NCBI RefSeq assembly: GCF_030848805.1
Contig: NC_092359.1
Span: forward strand, 14,683,102 to 14,747,101
Source of the DNA: Temnothorax longispinosus
Lineage: Eukaryota; Arthropoda; Insecta; Hymenoptera; Formicidae
DNA: 64,000 bases
Direction of reading: 5' to 3'
Below the pieces are notes generated by a model. It saw nothing but the letters and a program-made list of their open reading frames with translations. It made no database searches and was not told the DNA's origin. This document shows positions 10,900-22,329 of the stretch, piece by piece. Positions within the stretch are counted from its first letter, which is position 1. Each line of letters starts with the position of its first letter. A program made the position numbers and the translations under genes.

Positions 10900-12066
10900 T
10901 CCTTGAAACACAGCACGCTGGACTACAGTTGCCACACGCGGAACTACTCGAGGCATGACATCACGTGAATATAAATAGTTAATACATTAATATCTTTGCA
11001 AAAATATATATATATATATGTATATTATTTGGAAATAACTAATTTTTTAAGGCTATGCTATATAAACTATTTATATTTAGCTGATGCGCAATTTAAACAT
11101 AGAACGCATTTTTAAAAAAAATTTATCAAAAAACGCAGAAAAAAGATTTGAACTTAGAAGTTTTATTTCAATACTTTGTGTTGCTGTTAATGAGCATGAC
11201 GTAAAGACCACAATCACAGTTGAAATAATTGCATAAATCGTCGACTAACAGGTTTCATCACGGGGAAATATACATAAATGTAGGTTTCCTTTAATAAAAA
11301 TATCAGTTGTATTTTTGACGTCTTTTATTTCTCATATTTATATTTTACGACGTTTGTTATTGCGAATGATTTATGAAAATCATTGATATATAGTACGTGT
11401 GTTATGTTACTTTTTAGTTTTAGTAGTACTTTTAGTAGTAATACTTTTAATAGTTTAGTTATTATAATTGTAGAATAACGTGCGCAACACTTAATATGCT
11501 TATGTTAATAGCAGCATGTAATAAATCTAAATGTACTTTTTTAAATCTTTATTATAATTTGCATCTTATTACGCATCATTGATAACAAGAAAATGCATGA
11601 TTTTACAATTTCGTAGCATGATCACATATTACAACTTTTTATATATTCCGTGACAAGACCTGCTAGTCTACGATTTATGCAATTATTTCAATTGTGATTG
11701 CGGTCTTCTATATGAAATTGAAAAATTTATGCTTATTTTTCTCATTACTGGAAATTCATACTCGTTGCAAAGTAACATAACTTGCAAACATATATGCCTC
11801 TATTGAGACATAATGGATGCAATGTCATGATACAATGTAGAAAGTATTTCTGTCCACAATGATGGAACGATAAGATGCAATAAAACAATAATAGATTTAA
11901 AAAAGTATTGTATTTCATATTTTGTACAAAATTAATATGTAAAAAGCATTATTTACATTATATTTTAAAATAATTCTGCGTTCTATGTTATTTTATTGCT
12001 TACTTTTTTACGCTTATGTATTGCAGTTATTTTTATTCTATCTTGCTACAATCTTGTAATTATTTC
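10900..12066. other. Non-coding DNA with a 48-bp inverted pair (503-bp MITE-like unit)
   Basis: Sequences at 11204-11251 (AAGACCACAATCACAGTTGA...) and 11659-11706 are inverted copies with few mismatches. They lie just past the 3' end of the P-like transposase and could be a MITE or subterminal repeats of the transposon. The rest is AT-rich with no exon seen. Confidence 0.55.
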
Positions 12067-15000
12067 TTATTCGTTTAACAAATTACTCATTTTTCTGCGG
12101 GTATTGCTTGTTTTTATAGCACGATTGTTATATCTCGTGCGAGAGTACAATTTTACCTTTGTCATAAATCGCAACGCTTGCAGTCGATGATTGTAGCACG
12201 CATTATTTTTGTCTAGCCATTCACAGTGTTTTTCATTTGTTGCATTTATACATTCATTCGTTATCTTTTCTAGAACTTGCTTTGATGGCCAATAATGTAG
12301 CCATATACGATTGAATGTCATTAATTGCGTTTGGACCACTTTTGTAAAAAGATCTGTCGGTCGTATCAATTTCGTTACTGCAGGAACATCTTCGTCTGCA
12401 TTTGGATATTCTTGAAATTCTATGTACATCTCATTTTCCGTTGCGTTTTCCATTGGCGTTTTCATCATGCAATGACGACAATTATCGCATTTCGTTTTTC
12501 CTACGCTTCGTCGCGCTATATATCCAGCAAAAAATGCAACAGCATTTTGATCATATATATTTAGTGTTTCAACGTTTTCTGCATTTTCCACGTTATCGTA
12601 TTCTGCAAGAAGTTGCAAATCTTCCATAAATGTTTCATCTTCAGAACTATCGTCACATTGTATGACAGTATGATTTGCATTCAATGAATTTTCTAACGTT
12701 TTAACAAGATGACTCGGTGAGTTAATAAGAGACTCAGCTTCAAGGCATTGAACATTGCCTTTATCAGTTGTTGGAATATATCCCGTAGATATTATATGTC
12801 TCAGAGAAAGTCGGATCATTCTTGCTGTGGGGTTGGGATTAAATCCTCCGCGTTGTCTTAATTTAGAGAATAAATGTTCAACCGAGTCTTGGTTACATAA
12901 TCCTGTTGCAAGTTCAAAATTTTCATATCGCCTTGTGAGTTCTTTAAATACTTCAAGTATAGCTTGTACAGTTATAATAAAGCCTTTTAAACAAGGAATT
13001 TTTGATACTTTGTCCCGCGATGTAGACCATGTTGAGCAACATTTCAGAAAATCTGTTAATAACAATTCAACGTCAGGATTTTTGTGAGACAATGGTCGTT
13101 TTCCGCCATGTGTAACTTTTAGACTGTAAGAATTGCAAGCATCTATTACTTTATTCAGATTTTCTGTAAAATCAGCCGTTGCATCCCACGTATCTGTCCG
13201 TAATATTTTAGCATTACCAGCAGTTTTTATTGCGGATGCAAACGTATGACTGAATAATTGAAAGGCTCTTTTCACATTCATTGTTTCAAAAGCATTGGGG
13301 CGAATATGTGCTTTTGTGATATGAGACAATAAATTGGAACCTCCTTTATTGGCATTATCAATGGTCCATGTAATTTCGAAATCGTCGAATGATGCGATTA
13401 CTTTTCCATCGCGATACAAATACTTGTGTTTCCTCAGATAGCTCGCCAATCTTTTTACTAAATGTGGAAAATCAAACAGTGCGTAATATTTTTTTCCATT
13501 ATGAATAAAAAATGGTTTATCCGAGTTTACGCCAAGTTTTACATAAGCACTCTGATTACTTGAACCTTGATCGCATGTAACGAGTTGCACATCAGCACCC
13601 GTTTTAATCAGTTTATCTAAACATTCTTTTAATAATGATATTATTTCTTCGGCTTTCATACCTGTACCAGGAAGAAAATATGCTAATGGTTGACGCCATG
13701 GATGACGTGCGTTTATGCTGTCCAAACAAAATACGAATACGTGTTTTGCATCCTCATGCGTTCTTCCTAAAGGCCCTAGGTCTTTAAGTCCTTCTATTTG
13801 ATCTAAATAGGGTGAATATTCTTGAAACGATTTTATGGACATTTCATCCCACTTCAAAGCACATACTCTTTCTTCTATAGGTATCTTGGAAATTTTCTCC
13901 TCCAATTTACGAAATATAAAATCGCAAAATCCTGGTATCATATTATATTCTTCGTTCCATCTTTGAATTGTTCTTTCCGCAGGAAAATTGCAGCCTGCCT
14001 TTCGTAAACCACGCAGTGCAGAAGCTGAATAATAATACAGTTGCTTTGAAATATTTTTTTCTTCTTCTGTATATGGCGCGTTTGGCGTATGTAATTGCAA
14101 ATTTATCATTGTTTTCGCAACGGGATGCAATTTTTTCTTTGCCATCACTTCTTGTATGATTTTATTTTGGCTTTTCTTATTTGTACGTTTTACGGGCATT
14201 CGTCGATTGCATCTTTGTAAACGTAATTTTAACGTTTTTATTGTCTGGCGTAGACGCATATTTTCATTTGTTAAAGATTTAATTATTATTTGTGCATTAC
14301 TGTCCTTATCTTTTTTTTCCTTTTCTGTAATTTCCTTTTCTATGATCTTTGTGTGCGCCGAAACTTTTTCGTACATTGGCGGTTCTTCATGTATCCATTC
14401 AATATTATCTTCTTCTTCTGATATATTAAAATATAGTTTCGGTGTCTGTGTGGTAGGTTCGCAATGGTGGCCGTTGAACTAAATCCTTCGTTATTTCATT
14501 TTTATCTTTTTCAACATTCGCTGATGTTGGCCTTGTAGCGTTTTCATTATTTTCTCTTGTTTCTGTTTCATTTAGTACATTTTCATTTTCAGTCACCTTT
14601 ACTGGTATAGGCATGCTCTCCATCATATTTGTATCCATCATTGTCATATCATTGTCTCCATCATTGCTTTCTTCAGGTAAAGTTATATTCCTGAAAAAAA
14701 GAGGAACTGCGCCGCGTTTTAATTTTTTCTTACCTTCTCCCTTGAAAGAATTTTCACTGAAGTGATCTGCACACAAACCGGCACGACGAATAGAACTGGC
14801 AGACCACTTTTCCAAACGAGTATTTCCTGAAATAGAATAAATGCAAAATATTACTAGTAAATTTTCTCTTAAGAAATCTTTCGGGATATTTAATTCTTTA
14901 GAAGAGAACCTACTATAATAGAGATATGTGAAGCTGACATTCTATTAATATCAAAATAAGAATTACAGTTCCAGTAGTACTTTTTTATAGCAAACTTTTC

Positions 15001-15761
15001 TTATTTTTACTTGCAAATGCAATGTATTATATACGTTTTTTGAAAATACCGAAACATATTAAGTTAATTATAAACGACAGTAAATAAAATTAAAAGTAAG
15101 TTATTAATGCCATTGCGGCATGACGCACAGTAACTGAACTATACTACTTGCAGTGATGCGCCATAAAGATACATCAGACATATAAGATGGTTGTGACCAG
15201 TAGCAGAGAGAATTCTTCTCTCTGCAGTAGTAACTGCATTAAATAATTATATAATTAAATAAATAACCTTTTCTTAAAAGCAGTAATACAGCCATTGTCA
15301 CACATTGGATATGTTGATTTATTTTTCCAAATATATCGATAAAAAATATATAAACATATGTACATATACAGTCATTGAAAAAATTATTAGACATTCTAAT
15401 TGTTATCGAAATGTTACACAATTTCAAATAAGCGTAACGCCGAGAAAAAAAATCGTGCGGAGTTTATTTTCTTTTATTTACAGGGAAAAGTTCAAAGTTG
15501 ACGATAATTATGATGGCAATTGCGCAAAAAATTTATTTCACCCCGTAGAGTGCATCAAAAATTGCATTTTTTGGGAGATTAAATACGTTCTTACTTTAGA
15601 AAAGATACTGGAATGGGGAAAGGATAAATTCAATTTCAGACTTTACCCTTTAAAATAGAAGAAATTTTTTTTAATATGATCATTTTTCGCGGAGTTACGC
15701 GGAGTTACTAATTTAAAATTGAGTAAAATTTCGATGAAAATTAGGATGCCTATAATTTTGT

Positions 15762-15817
<56 letters not shown>

Positions 15818-16070
15818 GTATATGTATATGTATGTACGTACGTATGTATGTATTACGTATATTTATGCATGCATGTGCGTCTAATACAAGAAAATGTAAA
15901 AATATATATATATATGTAAAAAACTTACCACTATTACGTATCCATAATTTGTGTCTTGCATCTGTACTTGATGGAAATCGAAATAAATGCGACCCCGTGG
16001 AAAAAACACCATTGCGACAATTTTTAAACGCACATTTTTCATATACACTTTCTAAATACTGATCACTCAT
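12067..16070 (-). CDS. THAP-domain P-like (THAP9-like) transposase, 3 or more exons
   Basis: Exon 1 (16070 to 15929) starts at an ATG and gives the first half of a C2CH THAP zinc domain (CAFKNC, then LFRFPSS and LWIR), ending in a G|GTAAG donor. Exon 2 begins at 14826 after a TTCTATTTCAG acceptor, in phase, and completes the domain (CADHFSENSF, then AVPLFF). A frame change near 14430-14470 is an unrecognised intron or a frameshift. The main exon runs 14376 upstream to the stop at 12067 (about 770 codons, uninterrupted): a coiled coil (LTNENMRLRQTIKTLKLRL), then a P-element-type RNase H-like core with LKWDEMS, VTCDQGSSNQ and the FPHLVKRL block, and a C-terminal AFFAGYIARR with CDNCRHC. A TA microsatellite and other repeats lie in intron 1. 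It may be functional. Terminal repeats of a P element with an 8-bp duplication were not found beside it; the long inverted repeats outside may be its ends. Confidence 0.8.
15763..15918. repeat. (TA)n/(TATG)n microsatellite in transposase intron 1
   Basis: An alternating TATATA run at about 15763-15804 passes into TATG/TACG tetranucleotide steps, with a second short TA run at 15901-15915. Directly downstream of the exon 1 donor on the minus strand. Confidence 0.9.
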
Positions 16071-16558
16071 TTTGCAATTAATTAATTTATGCTCGTATTC
16101 GTAAAAGAGTCCTTAATAAGAAATAACTTCTTCTGTATTTTTCTGTATTAAAATTACTACACGTTTTAAAATGCAGAAAAATAAAAAAATAAAAAGTAAA
16201 ATGAAGCGAAAAAAAGAAACAATATATTAATACGTACGCTTCAAGAAATAAAATATTAAAAAATAAAAATAAACTTAGTTTGTTGCGCACAAAATGTGCA
16301 CAAAATTAACGTAATCTAGCCGATAATCTATTAATTGTTGTGTGAACAATTAATGTCAACTGAATTCACTCGAGACAGCGTCTTAGACAATGAAAAATCA
16401 GTTTAATATTTCGACTAGTGTACGAATAAAATATACTGATCGCAGCAAATAGTACCAGCTCTGGCAAATGCTTCGAATGGAAAGACTCCACTGTTGTCTA
16501 TCGCGAAAGAGAGAGAATCTTTTCAAAACAATAAAGAAAGTGTTTTTAAGCGAATCGC
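16071..16558. promoter_or_regulatory. 488-bp divergent intergenic region between transposase and repeat-rich gene
   Basis: Two genes start here in opposite directions: the THAP transposase at 16070 (minus) and the exon with ATG at 16559 (plus). The region is AT-rich on the transposase side and becomes GC-rich towards 16559. No TATA box in a convincing position is claimed. A shared bidirectional promoter is an inference. Confidence 0.35.
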
Positions 16559-17143
16559 ATGGCTCCCTTAGAAGGGGGTAAGACGGAGGAGTGGCGCGCG
16601 GCAGCGCGTCGTGACTCGCGATATCAACAAGTGAGTCCAGACGTCGCAGTTCGTCATATTGTTCGCCACGTCGCGCGTCGTGTGTGCCAACATCGTCTCC
16701 GCAGGTCCGCATTTTACGAAGCCGTAAGTGAATAATTATGTATTACATCATTACTGTAATAAGCTCTAATTAATATGTATTAATTTTCAATAATTTTTCT
16801 TTTTCAGTTATATTCCCAAGACGCCGAAGAAGACGACGATGTCCACAACGACGGCGGCGTCGACGACAAGCGCGGCGTCGACGGTAACGACGACGACCGC
16901 AACGTCGACGGCAACGACGACGACCGCGGCGTCGACGGCAACGACGACGACCGCGGCGCCGACGGCAACGACGACGACCGCGGCGCCGACGGCAACGACG
17001 ACGACCGCGGCGCCGACGGCGACGACGATCGCGGCGTCAACGGCAACGACGACGACCACGGCGCCCACGGCAACGACGACGACCGCGTCTACGGCGTTGA
17101 TGACGCCAGCAGCAGACGTTTTCCAATTAAATGTAAATGTTAA
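16559..17143 (+). CDS. Unknown protein with basic N-terminus and acidic 9-residue repeats
   Basis: An ATG at 16559 opens a 55-codon exon (rich in R: VRHIVRHVARRVCQHRLRRS) that ends at 16723 in GCC|GTAAGT. A TTTTTCAG acceptor at 16807 joins in phase 0 to an exon in which a 27-bp minisatellite codes for repeats of the type VDGNDDDRG, ending in a TAA at 17141-17143; about 166 residues in all. The protein would be strongly basic at one end and acidic at the other. No family is recognised. It is divergent from the P-like transposase and lies in the same inverted-repeat-bounded block. The same DNA can be read in another frame that splices to an RGG exon (separate entry); which is translated cannot be decided by eye. 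Confidence 0.45.
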
Positions 17144-17977
17144 ATTTTTAATTACATGGGTGCTTTACAGAAACGACACTGTGAAACACAGTGAGGGTGC
17201 GTTCAGAAACGTCACCCGGGTACACTCGGATATACTTGCCTCCCTTTCTATCTCAGTGAGTTAGAAAGAGAGGAAAGTATATCCTAGTGTACCCGGGTAA
17301 TGTTTCTGAACGTAGCCTGAATCGTTTCATCTTTGTTGTTTGTTGTTAAAAAATGAAATATAATACTCTGTGTTACACAGTATCGTTGCTAGAAAGCACC
17401 TGTAATTTAAAAAATTAAGTCCTTTATTTATACCCAATTTCTTCACCTCTCGATGACTTTATCCAACACACCTATATCCCAGAATCGATCAATAAGAAAA
17501 CCAATTCTGAAAGATATCTGTTGGATAAAGTTATCGAGAACTCATCTAGAGGTGAAGAAATCAAGCATTAGTTAGATAAATACTTATATCTGTGCACTGA
17601 AAAAAGAAATTATTTGGCTCAACAAATGTTAAATTTATATATACATTTTGTTGAGTTAAATTATTTTTTTTTTTGTATAACTCAGTGCAGTTATAATTAT
17701 AAAGTTATATTTGTTATACTCATATCATAAATATCATGAACATGCTGTTTCATTATTTTTCTTATTGTTAATGTTTCAGAGCGAACAATTAGGTACAATA
17801 ATTGCCAAGGCAATAGCTGCCTCTCAAAGAGGTAGGAGAGGGCGAGGACGAGGACGAGGGCGAGGTGGGAGAGGAAGAGGACAAAGTGGAAGAGGAAGAG
17901 GACAAGGTGGAAGAGGAAGAGGACAAGGTGGAAGAGGAAGAGGACGAGGAAATATTAATTATTATTTTTATTCATAA
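16839..17977 (+). CDS. Alternative frame: Thr/Ala-rich repeats spliced to an RGG/RG-rich tail
   Basis: An ATG at 16839 reads the same 27-bp repeats as Thr/Ala runs (TATTTTAAP). At 17132 an AAT|GTAAAT donor can join, in phase 0, an exon starting at 17780 after TGTTTCAG: SEQLGTIIAKAIAASQRG, then RGRGRGGRGRGQ repeats to a stop at 17975-17977; about 163 residues. RG/RGG tails typically bind RNA or are arginine-methylated. The 647-bp intron has collected at least two MITEs, which fits it being an intron. The donor is weak. The initiating ATG lies downstream of exon 1's ATG, so translation in this frame would need an alternative start. Confidence 0.35.
17194..17317. mobile_element. Palindromic MITE, about 124 bp
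   Basis: The arms AGGGTGCGTTCAGAAACGTC and their inverted counterpart ending ...AACGTAGCCT pair over about 45 bp around ACCCGGGTACAC. It lies in the proposed intron of the RGG gene. Confidence 0.75.
17437..17561. mobile_element. Palindromic MITE, about 125 bp
   Basis: ATTTCTTCACCTCT at the left and AGAGGTGAAGAAAT at the right are inverted, with inner matches TCGATGACTTTATCCAACA. Also inside the proposed intron. Confidence 0.7.
17593..17690. repeat. Short inverted repeat around TTTGGCTCAACAAATG
   Basis: TGCACTGA...AATTATTTGGCTCAACAAA is mirrored by TTTTGTTGAGTTAAATTATT...CTCAGTGCA. A small hairpin element; no coding role. Confidence 0.6.
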
Positions 17978-18061
17978 ACTTTTATGTATTTCTTTTATTA
18001 TAATATATTTGATATGATGTAATACAAACATATATTTGTCATTCTAAACCTTTCGGACATA

Positions 18062-18083
18062 ATCCTAATCCTAATCCTAATCT
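18062..18083 (+). repeat. Four CCTAAT hexamers
   Basis: A short run of CCTAAT units, one base longer than the insect telomere pentamer CCTAA. Too short to call telomeric. Confidence 0.6.
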
Positions 18084-18118
18084 ATATATAAAATTCCCTT
18101 TGGTATAGAATGAAAGGA

Positions 18119-18758
18119 AGGGGTTTTTAGTGGGTGCAAGCCCCACACTACCCCGCCGGACGGCCGACGCGGGTGTGCGTCAGGCATTTTCCCCTCCCTG
18201 CCTAAAAAAAAAAAAAAAAAAAAAAAAGCGTGTACATACATCGTCGCGTTAGAAAAAGTATGACCGGTGGACGACTGGATGCAACATATAAACAGTATAA
18301 TATATAAGTGTCACAGTAGTACTATAAGAAGTAATAAGTTCGTAATTAATTCGTTAATAAGAGCGAGTAGGACAGTAACAGGAGTGAGCCAGATAAGAAC
18401 AACGGCGCGCAAGGAAAAGACTCGATGCTCGATCCTCGATCAGATCCCCACCCCCGAGCCTTCTGCATGTGTTATTCTCATCTCGCTCACTCCAATTACT
18501 GTCTCGCTCGCTCTTATTGTCATCTCGCTCACTCTTATACCTTCTCGCTCGCTCACATAACGAAAAATCAATAACTTTGCGTTACCGACATTAGCACGGA
18601 ACGCAACCTAAATCGTGCACGTATGCGTTACCCCGTGGCCCAAACGCGGACGTTGGCTACGTAGTTCATGTGCACGTTTTACGTCGATCCCAGAGGGCGT
18701 ATCGCGTTCGCGGATCACCTAAAACCGGGCCGTGTCGTCTCTCATTCTTCTCTCTGGC
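18119..18758. repeat. Right long inverted repeat (R') of the block
   Basis: Inverted copy of 10244-10899. In this orientation it starts with the LINE-like GC-rich tail (18119-18203), then a 24-base A run, then the CGAGCGAG-type motifs, and ends CTTCTCTCTGGC. It adjoins the second part of the Copia LTR. Confidence 0.8.
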
Positions 18759-18938
18759 CGTACGAAGCGAGAAGCGACAGACGATAGTCCGAGCGCATCG
18801 CGTGCACACGTGTCTTATATATACGGTGTCTTATATTGTGTCGAGAATAAAGAGTTATAGTAACATCATATAAAATAGTCGTTCGTTAGCAATCACCACC
18901 ACCATCTTGATCCCTGCGGAGAGCATAATATTCCAACA
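18759..18938 (+). repeat. Copia 3' LTR, second part (R/U5)
   Basis: It contains a TATATATA box (about 18816), an AATAAA (about 18846) and ends TTCCAACA, the complement of the LTR start TGTTGGAA at 10180. Orientation agrees with the pol fragment at 2614-3980, so both parts are taken as one LTR split by the 10244-18758 block. Confidence 0.6.
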
Positions 18939-19959
18939 AATTTTTAATTAAGTTGTGAATATCCTATAGCAAGCTAAACTTTCTATTTTAAGTCTTGAAG
19001 TTACAATATATAAAGATGTAGAAATAAAACGTAAATTAAACATTTTCTCGATGTGGTTTCGTATAATACAACAATCCATCAAAGTTACCTTTCTCTTTTG
19101 CAGAATTTTATTTAACTTTGACATACCTTTAACAGTGATTCATTCGACCGTTGAGAAAAATTAAACATCCTCAAAACGCGCAAAATCCTCTTTGGACTGT
19201 TGTATTTTACGATAAAAAAAAAACAAATATGTGCTGTCACTTAAATAAAGAGATTATTTTAGAATTTAAATAAAAATATATTACAATATTAATACTAGAT
19301 ACATTAAGACATTATTAAAAGTATTATTAATTTGAAATAATTCGTTTGAACAACTTTTATTTCAAATATCGAAATTTAATTCAATCGCGTGATTGCTTTC
19401 AATTATTACTATCAAACTCCTATAAAATACAACGCGCTATTTATATGTGTATAAATCAATGCGCATAGATTTCAACGGATACCAGTCTCTAATCTTAAGA
19501 TACTTGTTTGTATGAGAAAAAATATTCTCTCTTTCTCGGAATTTTATATATAAAAATGAAGAAATAGTGCAAATTAGAAGTTTGCACTTGGGTTCCTCAT
19601 AGAGGAAATAATGTCTTAAGATGCTAATACGGTCCTCTGATTGGCTGATGACGCCTTAAGACTATACTTAAGACGATCTTGAATATAAAACCCGACTATG
19701 AATACCAGCCTTAAAGAATTATATATAAAATAGAAATAGAAAAGACTGAAAAATATAATAAAATTAAAAATAGACCGATATCTTAAAATTTACAGAAGTT
19801 AGAGCTATTACAGACATTTTTCTAAAAATTAGGGACCTTTGCTCTAAGATAAACATTATTATTTTATTTCAAATATATAAATTTGATTACGTTATGTATA
19901 ACTCTCTTATATATATTTCTTGATGAAAACATCTGTTATTATTATAGCGAGAATTTACC
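18939..19959. other. AT-rich non-coding DNA with a dispersed repeat at 19575-19790
   Basis: 19575-19790 (TTTGCACTTGGGTTCCTCAT, then TCTGATTGGCTGATGACGCC) recurs with high similarity at 38725-38930. No exon was recognised in the rest. Confidence 0.7.
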
Positions 19960-20247
19960 ATGGACCATCTCAGCGAAGGACAGGCGTTTTTTGTAGTGGA
20001 TGAAACTGGAACCGTACAAGTTGTTTAGGTGAGCCAGGGTGAACAAATTATGATCCTCCCACAGCCTCCACAGGCGATACAAGTTAGTGGCACCTGATGA
20101 ACAAATCCAAGTTCCGATTAACCCTGGTCAACAAATAATTATTCAGCAACCACAATTCATTCCAACTCCCGGCGATGGACAAATAACTTACATCTACCAC
20201 CAACCTATGCAGTTGGAAGACCAAAGTACAAACGCATCAACCAACTG
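19960..20247 (+). pseudogene. Decayed Gln/Pro-rich exon
   Basis: From an ATG at 19960 the frame gives FFVVDETGTVQVV and then a stop; after a frame change near 20090 it continues QVPINPGQQIIIQQPQFIPTP and ends in a splice donor (CTG|GTAAGTG at 20247). The composition is that of a transcription factor or transposase low-complexity region. No family is recognised. Stops and frame changes show it is dead. Confidence 0.45.
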
Positions 20248-20514
20248 GTAAGTGTTGTATGTATTTATATGTATCTGTTTCGTGTATCTTTATCTAATTT
20301 TGTTTCTCTTGTCTTTTATTTACAGTGACAAATCTTAATGATAATCTCATGCAAATTCTATAAAAAAAAGAGAGAAAGAGAGAGAGAGAGATAATGCGTT
20401 CTACTTCAATAAAGATGGTCAAAAAGTTCGAGTGTGTAAGGTATTTTTTATTAATACTTTATAGATATAAATGATCGGACAGTACGCACAGTACAGGAAA
20501 AACGGAATAAGTAG

Positions 20515-20934
20515 GCGAATGTACTACTCGAACTAGATCAACGAGGAAAATATAAGAAACATAAGACACTGGACCCGGCCATACGCAAAGGGATCGACAG
20601 CATATCAATACCATTCCTAAGATTGAAAGCTACTACACCCGAGCAAATACATTACGAATTCATAGACGGCAGTCGCTCATTGGCAGACATCCACAGAGAT
20701 TATGTAGCGAACTGCAAACAGAAAAACAAATCCTATGGAAGCTACGCAATATTTCTACGGCTTTTCAACGAGGAATTTAATATTTCTTTCTTTGTACCTA
20801 AGAAGGATTTGTGTGAAACTTGTGTGGCATACGAAAACCATGGTCAGCATGGAGGGAGAATAATCGGCAGGCCATTGGATCTTAATCAGGCCATGATGTT
20901 TGATGGCCAACGCCAGCAAACAATAACACTGTAG
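20515..20934 (+). pseudogene. Fragment of a widespread arthropod transposase-like protein (C-x2-C region)
   Basis: An open stretch reads LDQRGKYKKHKTLDPAIRKG, then IDGSRSLADIHRDYVANC, then FNEEFNISFFVPKKDLCETC. This order (IDGS..IADLHRDY, an FN.E(F/Y)NISFF block, PKKD.C..C) belongs to a multicopy protein family common in insect genomes that is probably transposon-derived. The catalytic region expected downstream is replaced by CAG-rich DNA and a stop at 20932. I cannot name the superfamily with confidence. A shorter second copy follows at 21494. Confidence 0.5.
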
Positions 20935-21120
20935 CAACAACAGCAGCAGCAACATCAGCAGTAACAGTACCAAAAGCAGCAACAAATTGAACAGCTACAA
21001 CACATCCAACAGCAGCACAGCAACCGCTGCAACAGCTGGAGCAACAGCTGCAGCAACTGTTACAACAGCAGCAGAACTTGCAATGGCAGCCGTCCGAGCG
21101 CCGCCGCGCCGCCGCGTCGT
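20930..21120 (+). repeat. CAG/CAA-rich low-complexity run
   Basis: CAGCAGCAGCAACATCAGCAG-type sequence that would read as poly-Gln, poly-Ala or poly-Leu depending on frame and strand. It follows the zinc-motif exon directly. Confidence 0.85.
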
Positions 21121-21493
21121 CACCGTGGACGAAATAAACAAAATACTAAAACAATACTCCGCAATTTTCACACAGATCTCGAGATGAAACTGAATGAATT
21201 GACTATCCAGAAGGTGAGAAAAAATTTCCCGCTTATCGTGAGTTTGCTTTAACAATACTGAAAAAGTAAATAAATAAGTAAAATAAGGAAATTTAAATTT
21301 CCTTTCTCGTCGAGCCACGGCGCCGAGATTGCACGCGATGAATATTTCACGAAAACAAATAATAAATATTCCGCAGCAGAACAAATTATTAATGACAGTA
21401 AGGACAGAATCCTGATTAATAACACTGTAAAAAATCTGTATTAAAAAAATTTAAAAATATAGGAAGTTTTTATGCAAACACGGTACGTACAAT
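21121..21493. other. Non-coding spacer between duplicated fragments
   Basis: No exon seen. Contains AT-rich sequence and TTCCTTTCTCGTCGAGCC; the reading frames are short and broken. Confidence 0.5.
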
Positions 21494-21724
21494 TTGAAAT
21501 ACAGAGATTATGTAGCAAACTGCAAACAGAAAAACAAACCCTATGGAAGCTACGCAATATTTCTACGGCTTTTCAACGAGGAATTTAATATTTCTTTCTT
21601 TGTACCTAAGGATTTGTGTGAAACTTGTGTGGCATACGAAAACCATGGTCAGCATGGTGGAGGAGTGATCGGCAGGCCATTGGATCTCTTCAGTATCACG
21701 CGGACGGTTGGCTTGAAAACGTGA
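21494..21724 (+). pseudogene. Second copy of the zinc-motif fragment
   Basis: The region from RDYVANCKQKNK to GRPLDL repeats 20696-20880 nearly exactly, but one Lys codon of the PKKD motif is missing and the GGRI/GGGV residue differs. It begins abruptly, so it is a partial duplication. It leads into a homeodomain-like segment. Confidence 0.6.
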
Positions 21725-21728
21725 ACCC

Positions 21729-21990
21729 ATGAATAAACCAGCGCGCCGACAAAAGACCGTTGCAGAGCTGTTAATTATATTAAAAGCACATCTCAATGTC
21801 GAGAATCCTCTTAGCGAAGAAAATGTCAAAGAAGTCGCCAAAAAGAGCGGTCTGCCACATGAATACATAATAAATTGGATAAAAAAGAAGCTTCCTACCT
21901 ACGACCGACCGGACCGAGGACTTCGCGGGACGCAATACGACCAGAGCCGCCGCATATCAGACCGGGCAGGCGGGATACGAGGACTCCGGT
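21729..21990 (+). pseudogene. Homeodomain-like HTH fragment, copy 1
   Basis: The frame from 21729 reads LIILKAHLNVENPLSEENVK and then EVAKKSGLPHEYIINWIKKK, the pattern of homeodomain helices 2 and 3 (N-P-x-S, a GL turn, then W.KK.). Homeodomains bind DNA; this copy lacks helix 1 and the usual WF.N.R. It shares flanks (CCAGCGCGCCG before; ACCGGGCAGGCGGGATACG after) with copy 2, so the two are tandem duplicates. Confidence 0.4.
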
Positions 21991-22329
21991 AGGAGACTCG
22001 ACGCGAGACAGACGTGCCTGCGTGGGCTCCGACAAAATTATCTGAAAAGTGTCTTTAAAGTTGTGATTCTTATAAAATTTTGTTACGTGATGATTCGCCC
22101 TGTAAAAACACGCCGGATAATATAAAATTTTTTCCGAATATAACAATATTAAGATTGTTGTTAATAATTATATGTGATAACGGACACGCTCATTGCGATC
22201 TTGGTTACAGATTTCTGGAGAGATTACGCGAGGCTAACGTCCTCAGTGAAAAGTGTCGACTATAAACCAATAGTCGTGACATCACATTTAACGCGTTAAA
22301 TCAAGTCAAGCACGGCCAGCGCGCCGTAA

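Noticed and set aside
16804..17073. Minus-strand Ser/Pro- or Val/Ala-rich proteins opposite the 27-bp repeats
   Set aside because: The minisatellite is open in nearly every frame; only the plus strand has matching splice sites and flanking exons.
18062..18083. Telomere repeat
   Set aside because: Only four units, and hexameric CCTAAT, not the insect pentamer.
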